8,208 nt of DNA from Chrysiogenales bacterium (lineage in GTDB: Bacteria; Acidobacteriota; Aminicenantia; UBA2199). A model generated the notes under the pieces. That model was not told where the DNA came from and ran no database searches. It was given only the letters and a program-made list of their open reading frames with translations. The number at the start of each line of letters is the position of its first letter. The first letter of the stretch is position 1. Where the stretch lies: the NCBI GenBank assembly GCA_004525465.1, contig SPCN01000088.1, forward strand, positions 1 to 8,208, written 5' to 3'. The translations under genes and the position numbers were made by a program. Below, one piece after another: positions 1-5,136 of this stretch.

Positions 1-65
1 GAATCCTCCTCCCAGCTGGTTAAATAAAGCAGCAGTAAATTCAGTTCCTTGATTTTCTCTTCCAT
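1..65 (-). CDS. Small protein, 5' end only (runs off the left edge)
   Basis: An ATG at 65 on the minus strand is preceded by a perfect AGGAGG (71-76) at 5-base spacing and opens a frame with no stop to the window edge. It encodes about 21 residues beginning MEEKIKELNLLLLYLTSW. The acidic/basic opening followed by a leucine-rich LLLYLTSWEE stretch loosely recalls the start of small DUF6429-like proteins. That comparison is from memory and weak, and 21 residues cannot establish a family. The frame lies 51 bases downstream of the comEA-like stop codon on the same strand, with a strong hairpin between, so it may be in the same transcript or separately controlled. Confidence 0.55.
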   Translation of the reverse strand, partial: MEEKIKELNLLLLYLTSWEED

Positions 66-79
66 GTTTTCCTCCTGAT

Positions 80-111
80 GGCGGGAGGGGACCGTGCGGC
101 CCCCTCCCGCC
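80..111 (-). other. Strong GC-rich hairpin between two minus-strand genes
   Basis: Bases 80-90 (GGCGGGAGGGG) and 101-111 (CCCCTCCCGCC) form a perfect 11-bp inverted repeat around a 10-base loop. It sits just after the comEA-like stop codon and before the ribosome binding site of the next minus-strand gene. On the minus strand the stem is followed by ATCAGGAGG and not by a T run, so it does not fit a classical intrinsic terminator. It could be an attenuating or mRNA-stabilising stem that makes the downstream small gene less expressed or separately controlled. The structure is certain; its role is inferred. Confidence 0.6.
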
Positions 112-116
112 GGTTT

Positions 117-416
117 TCAAATGGTGATCAGCGGCTGCAGCTTGGCAAATACCTTTTCGCCGATGCCCTTGACCTTCATCAGGTCCTGGACGCGCTTGAA
201 ATTGCCGTTGCTTTTCCTGAAGTCCAGGATGCGCTGTGCCATCTTGGGGCCGACCTGGGGCAGTTTGACCAGTTGGCCGGCGTCGGCGCTGTTGATGTTG
301 ATGAGCTTGTTGCCGCCGGCGGCCGCCTGTTTTTCGGCCGCGCCCAGGGAAACCGTGGAAACCGCGGTCATCGCCAGGATGACCAGCAGGGTGAGAAGTT
401 TTTTGGTTTTTGTCAT
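117..416 (-). CDS. comEA: ComEA-like secreted helix-hairpin-helix DNA-binding protein
   Basis: This encodes a 99-residue protein. Residues 1-26 form a signal peptide (MTKTKK, then a hydrophobic stretch ending SLGAA). A short Ala/Gly linker follows, and then a helix-hairpin-helix pair: residues 37-68 with the opening INSADAGQL and hairpin PQVGPKMA (53-60), and a second hairpin VKGIGEKV (82-89). This is the standard ComEA/(HhH)2 pattern. Such proteins bind double-stranded DNA without sequence preference and, in diderms, ratchet incoming DNA through the periplasm during transformation. The start at 416 is chosen over an upstream ATG at 455 because AGGAGG lies 5 bases before it and the signal peptide begins there. 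The length matches the small Gram-negative form lacking a separate N-terminal anchor domain. It is divergent from a minor-pilin operon, which supports a DNA-uptake role. HhH proteins of this size occur in many non-competent bacteria, so competence is not proven. Confidence 0.88.
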   Translation of the reverse strand: MTKTKKLLTLLVILAMTAVSTVSLGAAEKQAAAGGNKLININSADAGQLVKLPQVGPKMAQRILDFRKSNGNFKRVQDLMKVKGIGEKVFAKLQPLITI

Positions 417-421
417 GTTGA

Positions 422-427
422 CCTCCT
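422..427 (-). promoter_or_regulatory. Ribosome binding site fixing the comEA start
   Basis: A perfect AGGAGG on the minus strand lies 5 bases before the ATG at 416. The longer frame that begins at 455 has no comparable site, so this decides the start. Confidence 0.8.
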
Positions 428-478
428 GCTCATGCTCAATCAGGATTGCTGCCAAATCCTCGCAGCTAGGGCGTAGGT

Positions 479-484
479 ATTGTA
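479..484 (-). promoter_or_regulatory. Candidate -10 box for the comEA-like gene
   Basis: TACAAT on the minus strand lies 62 bases upstream of the comEA start and matches TATAAT at five of six positions. No good -35 hexamer is seen 16-18 bases further upstream; the sequence there is A-rich (AAACAA). The same hexamer occurs before asnS at 8189-8194. It is weak evidence alone. Confidence 0.28.
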
Positions 485-548
485 GAGCGCCTATATTTCA
501 GTTGTTTTAAACTTTCTGCGGGTTTTATGGTCTTGTGGCAAAGTAAAC

Positions 549-577
549 TTGAATATACGAAATAAACTCATTATGTA
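549..577 (+). promoter_or_regulatory. Possible sigma70-type promoter for the pilin operon
   Basis: TTGAAT (549-554) is separated by 17 bases from TATGTA (572-577) in an AT-rich part of the divergent intergenic region. The -35 is fair (TTGA of TTGACA) and the -10 is poor (three of six). Transcription from here would give a leader of roughly 110 bases before the first prepilin. This competes with the sigma54-like site at 656-671, and neither is strong. Confidence 0.22.
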
Positions 578-655
578 AACAATTAATAACAGGACAAGTG
601 CAGACTCAAACGTGAAAACCCTGTGGCAGAGCCATTCGCTAAAAATATCAAGGTT

Positions 656-671
656 TGGCATGGAACTTGAA
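656..671 (+). promoter_or_regulatory. Imperfect sigma54-like element before the first prepilin gene
   Basis: TGGCAT, 5 bases, TTGAA follows the -24/-12 architecture TGGCAC-N5-TTGCA with two mismatches. One falls in the important GC of the -12 element (GA here). RpoN control of pilin genes is well known in other bacteria, which makes the match worth recording. Against it, the implied transcription start near 682 would leave almost no leader before the ribosome binding site at 683-688. Confidence 0.2.
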
Positions 672-682
672 TCACTGTTGCC

Positions 683-688
683 AGGAGG
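683..688 (+). promoter_or_regulatory. Ribosome binding site fixing the first prepilin start
   Basis: AGGAGG lies 5 bases before the ATG at 694. It selects that codon over the upstream in-frame ATG at 655 and places the prepilin cleavage site at residues 4/5, where it belongs. Confidence 0.85.
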
Positions 689-693
689 AAAAA

Positions 694-1056
694 ATGAACA
701 AAGGCTTCACTTTGATCGAAACGCTGGTCGCCATGACTCTGGTACTGCTGGCGGTCCTGTTCAGCGCCCGCGTCACGGTTTTCGCCCTGAGGCAGGGGCG
801 GAATTCGCTGCTGCGCTTCCGCCTGATCGAAAAACTGGACTATTGCAAGAATTATCTCTCTTCCTTGTCTATGGCCGCACCCGAACTGGCGGAGGGAGAG
901 CACCGGCAGGAGAGCCGGGAATTCAGGATCAGCTGGCGGGTGGCAGCGGCCGGGCCTTTTTTGAAACGCATCGATCTGCTGGCAGTGTCGGCGAATTATT
1001 CCCTGCCGCTAATTTTTTACAAGTCAAGATTTATCCAGGAGGTACAAAATGATTAA
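694..1056 (+). CDS. Type IV minor prepilin, PilV/GspI-like
   Basis: This 120-residue prepilin begins MNKGFTLIETLVAMTL. The prepilin peptidase would cut after Gly4, leaving Phe at +1 and Glu at +5 of the mature protein. The hydrophobic helix runs to about residue 30, and a soluble part follows with a WRV...LKRIDLLAVS strand pattern (about 78-100), like the C-terminal half of GspI/PilV proteins. Minor pseudopilins of this class form the priming tip of type IV pili or type II secretion pseudopili with GspJ- and GspK-like partners. It is first of four consecutive prepilin-like genes. Its stop codon overlaps the next start by 8 bases, and the AGGAGG for the next gene lies inside its coding end (1037-1042), so the two are translationally coupled. 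The prepilin call is secure; the PilV/GspI assignment rests on gene order and the faint C-terminal pattern. No pilus motor or secretin gene is in view to separate pilus from secretion system. Confidence 0.85.
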   Translation: MNKGFTLIETLVAMTLVLLAVLFSARVTVFALRQGRNSLLRFRLIEKLDYCKNYLSSLSMAAPELAEGEHRQESREFRISWRVAAAGPFLKRIDLLAVSANYSLPLIFYKSRFIQEVQND

Positions 1057-1738
1057 AGGATTCGGGATTCTGGAAATGCTGGTCGCCCTGTCTCTGGGAT
1101 TGGGGATCCTGACGGTGATCATTGCCCATTCGACGGAATCGGGTAAAGCGGCCAGGAAGATAACCGGCAACCAGGAACGGCTGGAAGCGATCTTTCATAC
1201 CGTGGACACCATCAAGTCAGACCTGAACAAATGCGGCATGCGCCTGCAGGAAGCCCGAAAGTTTTTTAACATCTCCTGCTTTAGCAGCTCGGCGGGAACC
1301 TTCAAATGTGAATATGGCCTGGCCGATGAATTGCTGTTGGAAAGCGCCCTCTGCGGCCAGCAGACCCTGAAGGTCGAGCAGAACGATTATTTCAAAAAAG
1401 ACAAGGTCATACTGATCTATAACCTGGGGGCAGGGGTATGGGAACTCAATGAGATAAGTGATTGCCTGGGCGGTGCCCTGGTCTTGAAAAACGCGCTGAA
1501 AAACGATTTTGGGCGCAACAGCCCGGTGGTGCTCCTGAAAAAAGTCGAATACAAGTATTATCCGACCAAGCGCATTTTAAAAAGAAAGGCCGACAAGGGA
1601 AATTTCCAGCCCCTGCTGGAGGAGGTCAGCGATTTCTACGTGACTTTTTTCCCGGATGCCAATTCGGTTCTCTACCGCATTGAGGTCAACAAAAAAGAGC
1701 AGGTCCGCGGTTACATATTTCTGCTCAACCTGGTGTAG
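1049..1738 (+). CDS. Type IV minor prepilin, PilW/GspJ-like
   Basis: This 229-residue prepilin begins MIKGFGILEMLVALSLGLGI: cleavage after Gly4, Phe at +1, Glu at +5, and a hydrophobic helix to about residue 26. The helix continues into a region with TVDTIKSDLNKCGMR (51-65), matching the PilW/GspJ habit of an acidic 'SDL..CG/AG' segment after the N-terminal helix. The rest looks like a beta-rich pilin head, with VEYKYY (167-171) and LYRIEV (208-213) strands. Five cysteines (62, 77, 87, 102, 139) suggest disulfides in the periplasm. It has its own AGGAGG (1037-1042, 6-base spacing) and overlaps the preceding gene by 8 bases. The next gene starts 2 bases after its stop. It probably joins the I- and K-like neighbours in a tip complex that starts pilus assembly. 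The GspJ/PilW assignment is by order, size and that short motif. Confidence 0.83.
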   Translation: MIKGFGILEMLVALSLGLGILTVIIAHSTESGKAARKITGNQERLEAIFHTVDTIKSDLNKCGMRLQEARKFFNISCFSSSAGTFKCEYGLADELLLESALCGQQTLKVEQNDYFKKDKVILIYNLGAGVWELNEISDCLGGALVLKNALKNDFGRNSPVVLLKKVEYKYYPTKRILKRKADKGNFQPLLEEVSDFYVTFFPDANSVLYRIEVNKKEQVRGYIFLLNLV

Positions 1739-1740
1739 CC

Positions 1741-3078
1741 ATGCGCTGCCGTGGCAACATCGTGCTTTCGCTGCTGCTCGTGCTGCTGCTTTCCGTTTCC
1801 GGACTGGCCCTGCTGACCCACACGGATCTCCACGTCAAAATCATCGCCGCCCGCAAAGGCAAATGGCAGGCAGCGACCGAGCTCGAACCAACGTGTATAT
1901 TTAATCTTCACCAGTACCGGGAGAAATTGGCCAGCGCGGATATGAACGTCTTCAGCGCGCCGGAAACCGATTTTTTCAACAACACGGTTTTTCCCGACCA
2001 AAGCAATGGCGACTGCCTGAGCCAAAACCATTTCAGCATGCAAGTGCTGCGCAGCGAGGAAAATTTATGTCTGATCCGCGTTATCAACCGCATCGAGGTG
2101 CGGAAAAAGGGCAGCCGGTTGCTGACCGTCGGTCGGGCCGACGTGGACCTGCTCAAGGGAAATATTCCGGCCGGCGAATTCGGGCTGGTGCTTAACAAGG
2201 AAATCGCTGAAAATGCGGCCGCATACCTGGCGGCCCGCGCTGTGGAGTACCCGGGCGCCCAGTTGCCGTTGATCGGCAAACTGGCTGTCGATTGCGCAAC
2301 CGGGCGCCTGCTGGCCGAGGCCCTGGGTTTGAGCGCTGCAATTCCGGACTGGCGGCAGATCAGGGAAAAATTCAATCTTGAACCTTCCGACGCTCCCGTC
2401 CCGCCCGGGATCTACCTGGTGCAGGACCAGGGAGAGGTTACGGCGGTTTTCATCGAGGGCGATTTGGATCGATTGGCGTTCGCGGCCGGCGGCGGCTGGC
2501 AGACCGTCTCCTTCCAACAGGATGGCCGGCGGTCCGCACTCAGTTACCAGCCCGGCCTGGAATCATTGGCCTGGAGCGGGCCGGAAGCGGTTGGGGGTCA
2601 GATATTCGCTGAAAAGATCATCGTTCACGGCAATGTCTGGGCCATTGAACAAGAGGGAGCGGCCGCCTTCATGGATGCTTCCCGCATCCAGCTTCTGGCC
2701 AGCGGCCGCCTGATCGTGCGCTCGGGGCTGGAAGGAGAAAACCTGGACCTGCAAAAGGAAAAATTGCCCAACCTGCTGCTCATGACCAGCGGCCGCGATT
2801 TTTTCAGCGGCGCCGAGGTCAACGGCGATATCGTCCTGGAAATGAGCGGCGAAAACATGGTTCAGGCGCAACTGCTGGCCGCCGGTACTCTGGTCAACGG
2901 GCCAGGATCGACAAGGGTCAGCGGCGGTGTCTATGCCGGCGACATCCAGAATTCGGGGCGACTGCAGATCGACGCTTTTGCCGGTGGGTTTGCTTTCAGC
3001 AATTACCTGAGCCTGACGAATTTCAAGTTATTGAAAAATTTCCGCGTCCATTTCATCCAGGAGGGAGAAAATGAATAA
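1741..3078 (+). CDS. PilX/GspK-like minor pilin with long repetitive C-terminal domain
   Basis: This 445-residue protein has the N-terminus MRCRGNIVLSLLLVLLLSVS, a hydrophobic helix to about residue 25 and then a basic/amphipathic extension (VKIIAARKGKWQA). It resembles prepilins cut after Gly5 but has Ser, not Glu, at +5. Loss of Glu5 is typical of GspK; PilX-type proteins show the same 'RG..L...LL.L' opening. The C-terminal third (about 288-412) has short repeated strand-turn units rich in Gly, such as IIVHGNVWA, LLASGRLIV, VNGDIVLEM, LLAAGTLVNG and VSGGVYAG. This suggests a stacked beta-helix like that in some DUF4900-bearing pilin-like proteins; the fold is an inference from the pattern. 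The start at 1741 lies 2 bases after the previous stop and has no clear Shine-Dalgarno, so it probably depends on translational coupling. It overlaps the next gene by 8 bases. It is larger than typical PilX and may present a tip domain outside the pilus. Confidence 0.75.
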   Translation: MRCRGNIVLSLLLVLLLSVSGLALLTHTDLHVKIIAARKGKWQAATELEPTCIFNLHQYREKLASADMNVFSAPETDFFNNTVFPDQSNGDCLSQNHFSMQVLRSEENLCLIRVINRIEVRKKGSRLLTVGRADVDLLKGNIPAGEFGLVLNKEIAENAAAYLAARAVEYPGAQLPLIGKLAVDCATGRLLAEALGLSAAIPDWRQIREKFNLEPSDAPVPPGIYLVQDQGEVTAVFIEGDLDRLAFAAGGGWQTVSFQQDGRRSALSYQPGLESLAWSGPEAVGGQIFAEKIIVHGNVWAIEQEGAAAFMDASRIQLLASGRLIVRSGLEGENLDLQKEKLPNLLLMTSGRDFFSGAEVNGDIVLEMSGENMVQAQLLAAGTLVNGPGSTRVSGGVYAGDIQNSGRLQIDAFAGGFAFSNYLSLTNFKLLKNFRVHFIQEGENE

Positions 3079-3496
3079 AAAAGGGTTGACGGTTTTTGAA
3101 TTGCTGATAACGGTCGGTTTGTTTTCATTCCTGGTCACGGTGATGGTCCCGGGCCTGCAGTCGTTTTTTGTACGGATGGAGATCCATTCTGGCTTGCGCA
3201 CCCTGACCTCCGCTTTGAGCACGGCCCGCTACCTGGCCATTCAAAACAACCAGCCGGTCAAAGTGGAGATCGTTGCCGGGAGCCTGCAGCTCAGCGTGGA
3301 CAACGGCCAGGGTTGGCAGGTGACCCGCAGCTTCGCTTTGAGTGACAAACTGTCGGTCAGCGCCAACAGCCGCCCTGTTTTTTCGCCGCTGGGCAATGTC
3401 TCGCCCCTGTGCACCATCACCCTGGAAAAGCAAAAAAGGATTTACCGCGTCGTCCTCTCCATGTACGGCCGCATCAAGGTCTATGACAACGGTTGA
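3071..3496 (+). CDS. Type IV minor prepilin, FimT/GspH-like
   Basis: This 141-residue prepilin begins MNKKGLTVFELLITVGLFSF: cleavage after Gly5, Leu at +1 in place of the common Phe, and Glu at +5. After the helix (to about residue 33) comes the GspH/FimT arrangement. It has a helical segment LRTLTSALSTARYLAIQNNQPV (42-63), a beta-rich head with GWQV (81-84) and FSPLGNVS (104-111), and a closing strand pair ending GRIKVYDNG. The terminal GR(I/V) strand is a GspH hallmark. GAGGGAG within the end of the preceding gene (3060-3066) can serve as its ribosome binding site, and the genes overlap by 8 bases. In pseudopilus systems H-type subunits couple the minor-pilin tip to the major pilin. The last 39 bases of this gene are repeated at 5081-5119, marking its 3' end as the boundary of an apparent insertion. 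The gene itself appears intact. Confidence 0.87.
   Translation: MNKKGLTVFELLITVGLFSFLVTVMVPGLQSFFVRMEIHSGLRTLTSALSTARYLAIQNNQPVKVEIVAGSLQLSVDNGQGWQVTRSFALSDKLSVSANSRPVFSPLGNVSPLCTITLEKQKRIYRVVLSMYGRIKVYDNG
3458..3496 (+). repeat. Direct repeat, left copy (3' end of the fimT/gspH-like gene)
   Basis: These 39 bases encode SMYGRIKVYDNG and the stop codon. They are identical to 5081-5119, and the identity stops precisely after TGA (then C here, A in the right copy). To the left, a further 7 bases match with two differences (CGTCCTC here, CGTCATT on the right). The left copy is in its natural gene context. Confidence 0.97.
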
Positions 3497-3536
3497 CCCC
3501 GGCGCTGTCCCCTGCCGGGATTCTCGCTGATAGGCC

Positions 3537-3962
3537 ATGCTTTTCGATCGCAGCCGTGGTAGAATGATGCCCGACATGGATCTCGACCTGATGTATTGCT
3601 CGCCCGCAGGCGCCGCCTATGAACGGGTCGGACCTTTTTCAACTGCTTTGCGAGTCGGGGAATTCATCGATTGGTATGCACGGGCAAAGGAAATGGGGCT
3701 TAAAAGCAGCATGATGAATGAGATTGTCATGCTCCGCCGCATCCAGGCCAATAACCTGATGCGGCGCGAGAAAAATACAGGCAGCGAATACGCTCAGATC
3801 CTTAAAAGAGCGCTTGAGCGCGCCGATCCCGAAAGGAGTAGGGTGATAGCCATGAGCAAACGGCCAAGATTCCCGTACAATGGCTGCATCTGGAAAGCAG
3901 CTTACCTTAGGGTGCAGAAGTGTTATTCCGTGCATGAATATTTATCCGGGTTGGATGCATGA
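3537..3962 (+). pseudogene. Family 2 glycosyltransferase fragment (C-terminal part only)
   Basis: The open frame encodes 141 residues. From about residue 24 to 97 it reads like the C-terminal part of a GT-A fold, family 2 glycosyltransferase. It has AAYERVGPF followed by LRVGEFIDWYARAKEMGLKS (39-58), then MLRRIQANNLMRRE (65-78) and YAQILKRALERA (85-96). In intact relatives this follows a GT-A nucleotide-sugar domain with a DxD metal site. Here an in-frame TAG at 3531-3533 and the fimT/gspH stop at 3496 leave no room for that domain. The ATG at 3537 has no Shine-Dalgarno; ATGs at 3564 and 3567 are no better. The last 45 residues, from about DPERSRVIAMSK, resemble nothing I recognise. The end overlaps the sulfotransferase start by 4 bases (ATGA). 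It is most likely a remnant whose promoter-side half was lost at the insertion boundary, although it could still couple translation into the next gene. Confidence 0.72.
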
Positions 3963-4996
3963 CGAACTTGAGCGCCAACGGATTCCATCTTAGCGGGGAA
4001 TCATTGCCTTCGCGAGCGGGCATCCGGTTTCAACCGTCGTCGATATACTTCATGCACATTCCCAAAACTGCCGGATGTTCGCTATGTACTGCACTGCGTT
4101 TGGTCTACCGCAGGCGGGATGTGATAACCCTTAAATCTCCGCAAGCCCTGCAACAAGTCAGTCTGGCCGATCTGCAGCGCTACCGCTGTTATTTATGCCA
4201 CTTTGGTGCAGGCTTGTACGAACTGTTGAAGCGTCCCCTCCTACCTTGCATCACCGTCGTGCGGCATCCCGTGGAGCGGGCAATTTCCTTTATCTATTTT
4301 TTACAGCAGCAAGTGAAAAAATCCCCCGAGCACTTCAGCCCAGAATATTTGAGTCGTTGGGCGCCTTTCCATGAAGCTGATCTCCGCACTTTATTGAGCA
4401 CCGATGTGGTGAATGAAGGAACCGCCAACGGGCAGATTCGAGCTCTCGGAAATATACGCGATTTCCGTCCATTTCTAAGCGATGGCGTACTCGGCAGCCA
4501 CGGTCTTCTTTTGAAAGGACCTATCGAAAACGAAACGGAAAAGCAGGCCATGCCCGAAATGGCTGTCAATGCATACCATCAACTCGAAAACATGGCAGTG
4601 GTGGGGATTACTGAGCGATTTGCTGAAACTCTTGTGTTGATAAGCGATTTGCTTGGTATGCCACTGCACTCTCACCTTGCCAATGTTGGCCCCCAAAAGC
4701 AACATATCGAGATATATGGCTACCAGATTAAAACGCCTCCCGACCTGATCGAGCAGGTGAAAGCGCTGACCGTTTATGATCATGAACTCTATGCTCATGC
4801 CTGTGATCTGTTCGACCAGCAATGGTCACGTTACCTGGCCAAGCCGCGGCGGACCTACAGTATTGAACCGCGCCTGCGCAGGACTTTCATTGAACCGCTG
4901 CGCAGGGGTTGGTGCAGGGCCAGTCAGAAGTGGCCCGGACTACAAACAAACAGAACGGTCCAACAGGCAAAAATTCGCTTCAGGCGGTTCTTGTAA
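3959..4996 (+). CDS. Sulfotransferase family protein (Sulfotransfer_2-like)
   Basis: This 345-residue protein is predicted to transfer sulfate from PAPS to a carbohydrate or other hydroxyl acceptor. The 5'-phosphosulfate loop is FMHIPKTAGCSL (31-42), with Lys36 as the conserved basic residue. The 3'-phosphate-binding segment is TVVRHPVERAISFIYF (99-114), with Arg102 and Ser110 in the canonical R...S positions. VVGITERFAETLVLISDLLG (214-233) is the usual later helix of the family. No signal peptide or membrane segment is seen, so it is probably cytoplasmic. The C-terminal 50 residues are strongly basic and contain a small internal duplication (IEPRLRR/IEPLRR). The start overlaps the glycosyltransferase fragment by 4 bases and lacks a clear ribosome binding site, so expression may rely on coupling. 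Pairing with a glycosyltransferase suggests modification of a glycan on a surface polymer or pilin. The acceptor is unknown and the pilin link is speculation from position. Confidence 0.85.
   Translation: MTNLSANGFHLSGESLPSRAGIRFQPSSIYFMHIPKTAGCSLCTALRLVYRRRDVITLKSPQALQQVSLADLQRYRCYLCHFGAGLYELLKRPLLPCITVVRHPVERAISFIYFLQQQVKKSPEHFSPEYLSRWAPFHEADLRTLLSTDVVNEGTANGQIRALGNIRDFRPFLSDGVLGSHGLLLKGPIENETEKQAMPEMAVNAYHQLENMAVVGITERFAETLVLISDLLGMPLHSHLANVGPQKQHIEIYGYQIKTPPDLIEQVKALTVYDHELYAHACDLFDQQWSRYLAKPRRTYSIEPRLRRTFIEPLRRGWCRASQKWPGLQTNRTVQQAKIRFRRFL
4862..4906 (+). repeat. 27-base imperfect tandem duplication inside the sulfotransferase
   Basis: ATTGAACCGC(GCC)TGCGCAGG at 4862-4882 recurs as ATTGAACCGCTGCGCAGG at 4889-4906, offset by 27 bases (nine codons). 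The copies differ by one three-base indel, so both keep frame and encode IEPRLRR and IEPLRR. Each copy contains the palindrome CTGCGCAG. It looks like a recent slippage or microduplication in a non-catalytic tail. Confidence 0.75.
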
Positions 4997-5080
4997 AGAT
5001 TGCTATGTCGAATTGACTAGCGCAGAGGCGCCTAACAGAGCATTCCACCGGATCCAGTCTCGCTGAGGGGGGGCGTCATT

Positions 5081-5119
5081 TCCATGTACGGCCGCATCAA
5101 GGTCTATGACAACGGTTGA
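5081..5119 (+). repeat. Direct repeat, right copy (orphan fimT/gspH 3' end)
   Basis: This is identical over 39 bases to 3458-3496 and, in the frame of that gene, reads VISMYGRIKVYDNG and stop when extended left. No start or other part of the pilin gene precedes it: the frame upstream reads SLRGG, unrelated to the gene. It ends 17 bases before the stop codon of the convergent thiamine-binding protein gene. It is an orphan gene end, marking the right boundary of the inserted segment. Confidence 0.97.
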
Positions 5120-5136
5120 AGCTGTCAGCCGGAAAC

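Larger units (their letters stand above)
3497..5080. mobile_element. Apparent accessory insert between direct repeats
   Basis: This stretch of about 1.58 kb lies between the two 39-base copies of the fimT/gspH 3' end. It carries a truncated glycosyltransferase and a sulfotransferase, functions unrelated to the genes on either side. It separates the pilin operon from the convergent minus-strand run. Hand counts in the sulfotransferase (4561-4680) give 57 G+C of 120, against 83 of 120 at 2221-2340 and 36 of 60 at 7681-7740, although part of the glycosyltransferase fragment is as GC-rich as the flanks. Insertion at a gene's 3' end with the end regenerated is how site-specific integrative elements behave. 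No integrase, transposase or terminal inverted repeats are visible, so this could be the remnant of a larger element, a recombination product between paralogous gene ends, or an assembly join. Confidence 0.5.

Noticed and set aside
612..1052. A 146-residue plus-strand frame overlapping the first prepilin
   Set aside because: It is out of frame with the prepilin, whose N-terminal motif and AGGAGG are unmistakable; the alternative product has no recognisable features.
1908..2517. Two minus-strand open frames of 150-155 residues opposite the PilX/GspK-like gene
   Set aside because: Both are low-complexity Arg/Ala/Pro/Ser-rich shadows of a gene that fits the operon in start, overlap and N-terminal helix; no ribosome binding sites were seen.
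3498..3519. Short hairpin CCCGGC/GCCGGG just after the fimT/gspH stop as a terminator
   Set aside because: The stem is only 6 bp with a 10-base loop and no T tract follows (ATTCTCGC), so there is no real support for termination.
3852..3962. A separate 36-residue gene starting MSKRPRF inside the glycosyltransferase fragment's frame
   Set aside because: AGGAG is 13 bases from the ATG, too far for a normal start; the peptide matches nothing I recognise, and the frame is continuous with the fragment.
5120..5136. GCTGTCAGC near the convergent gene ends as a bidirectional terminator
   Set aside because: The arms are only 4 bp around one base, which cannot form a useful stem.
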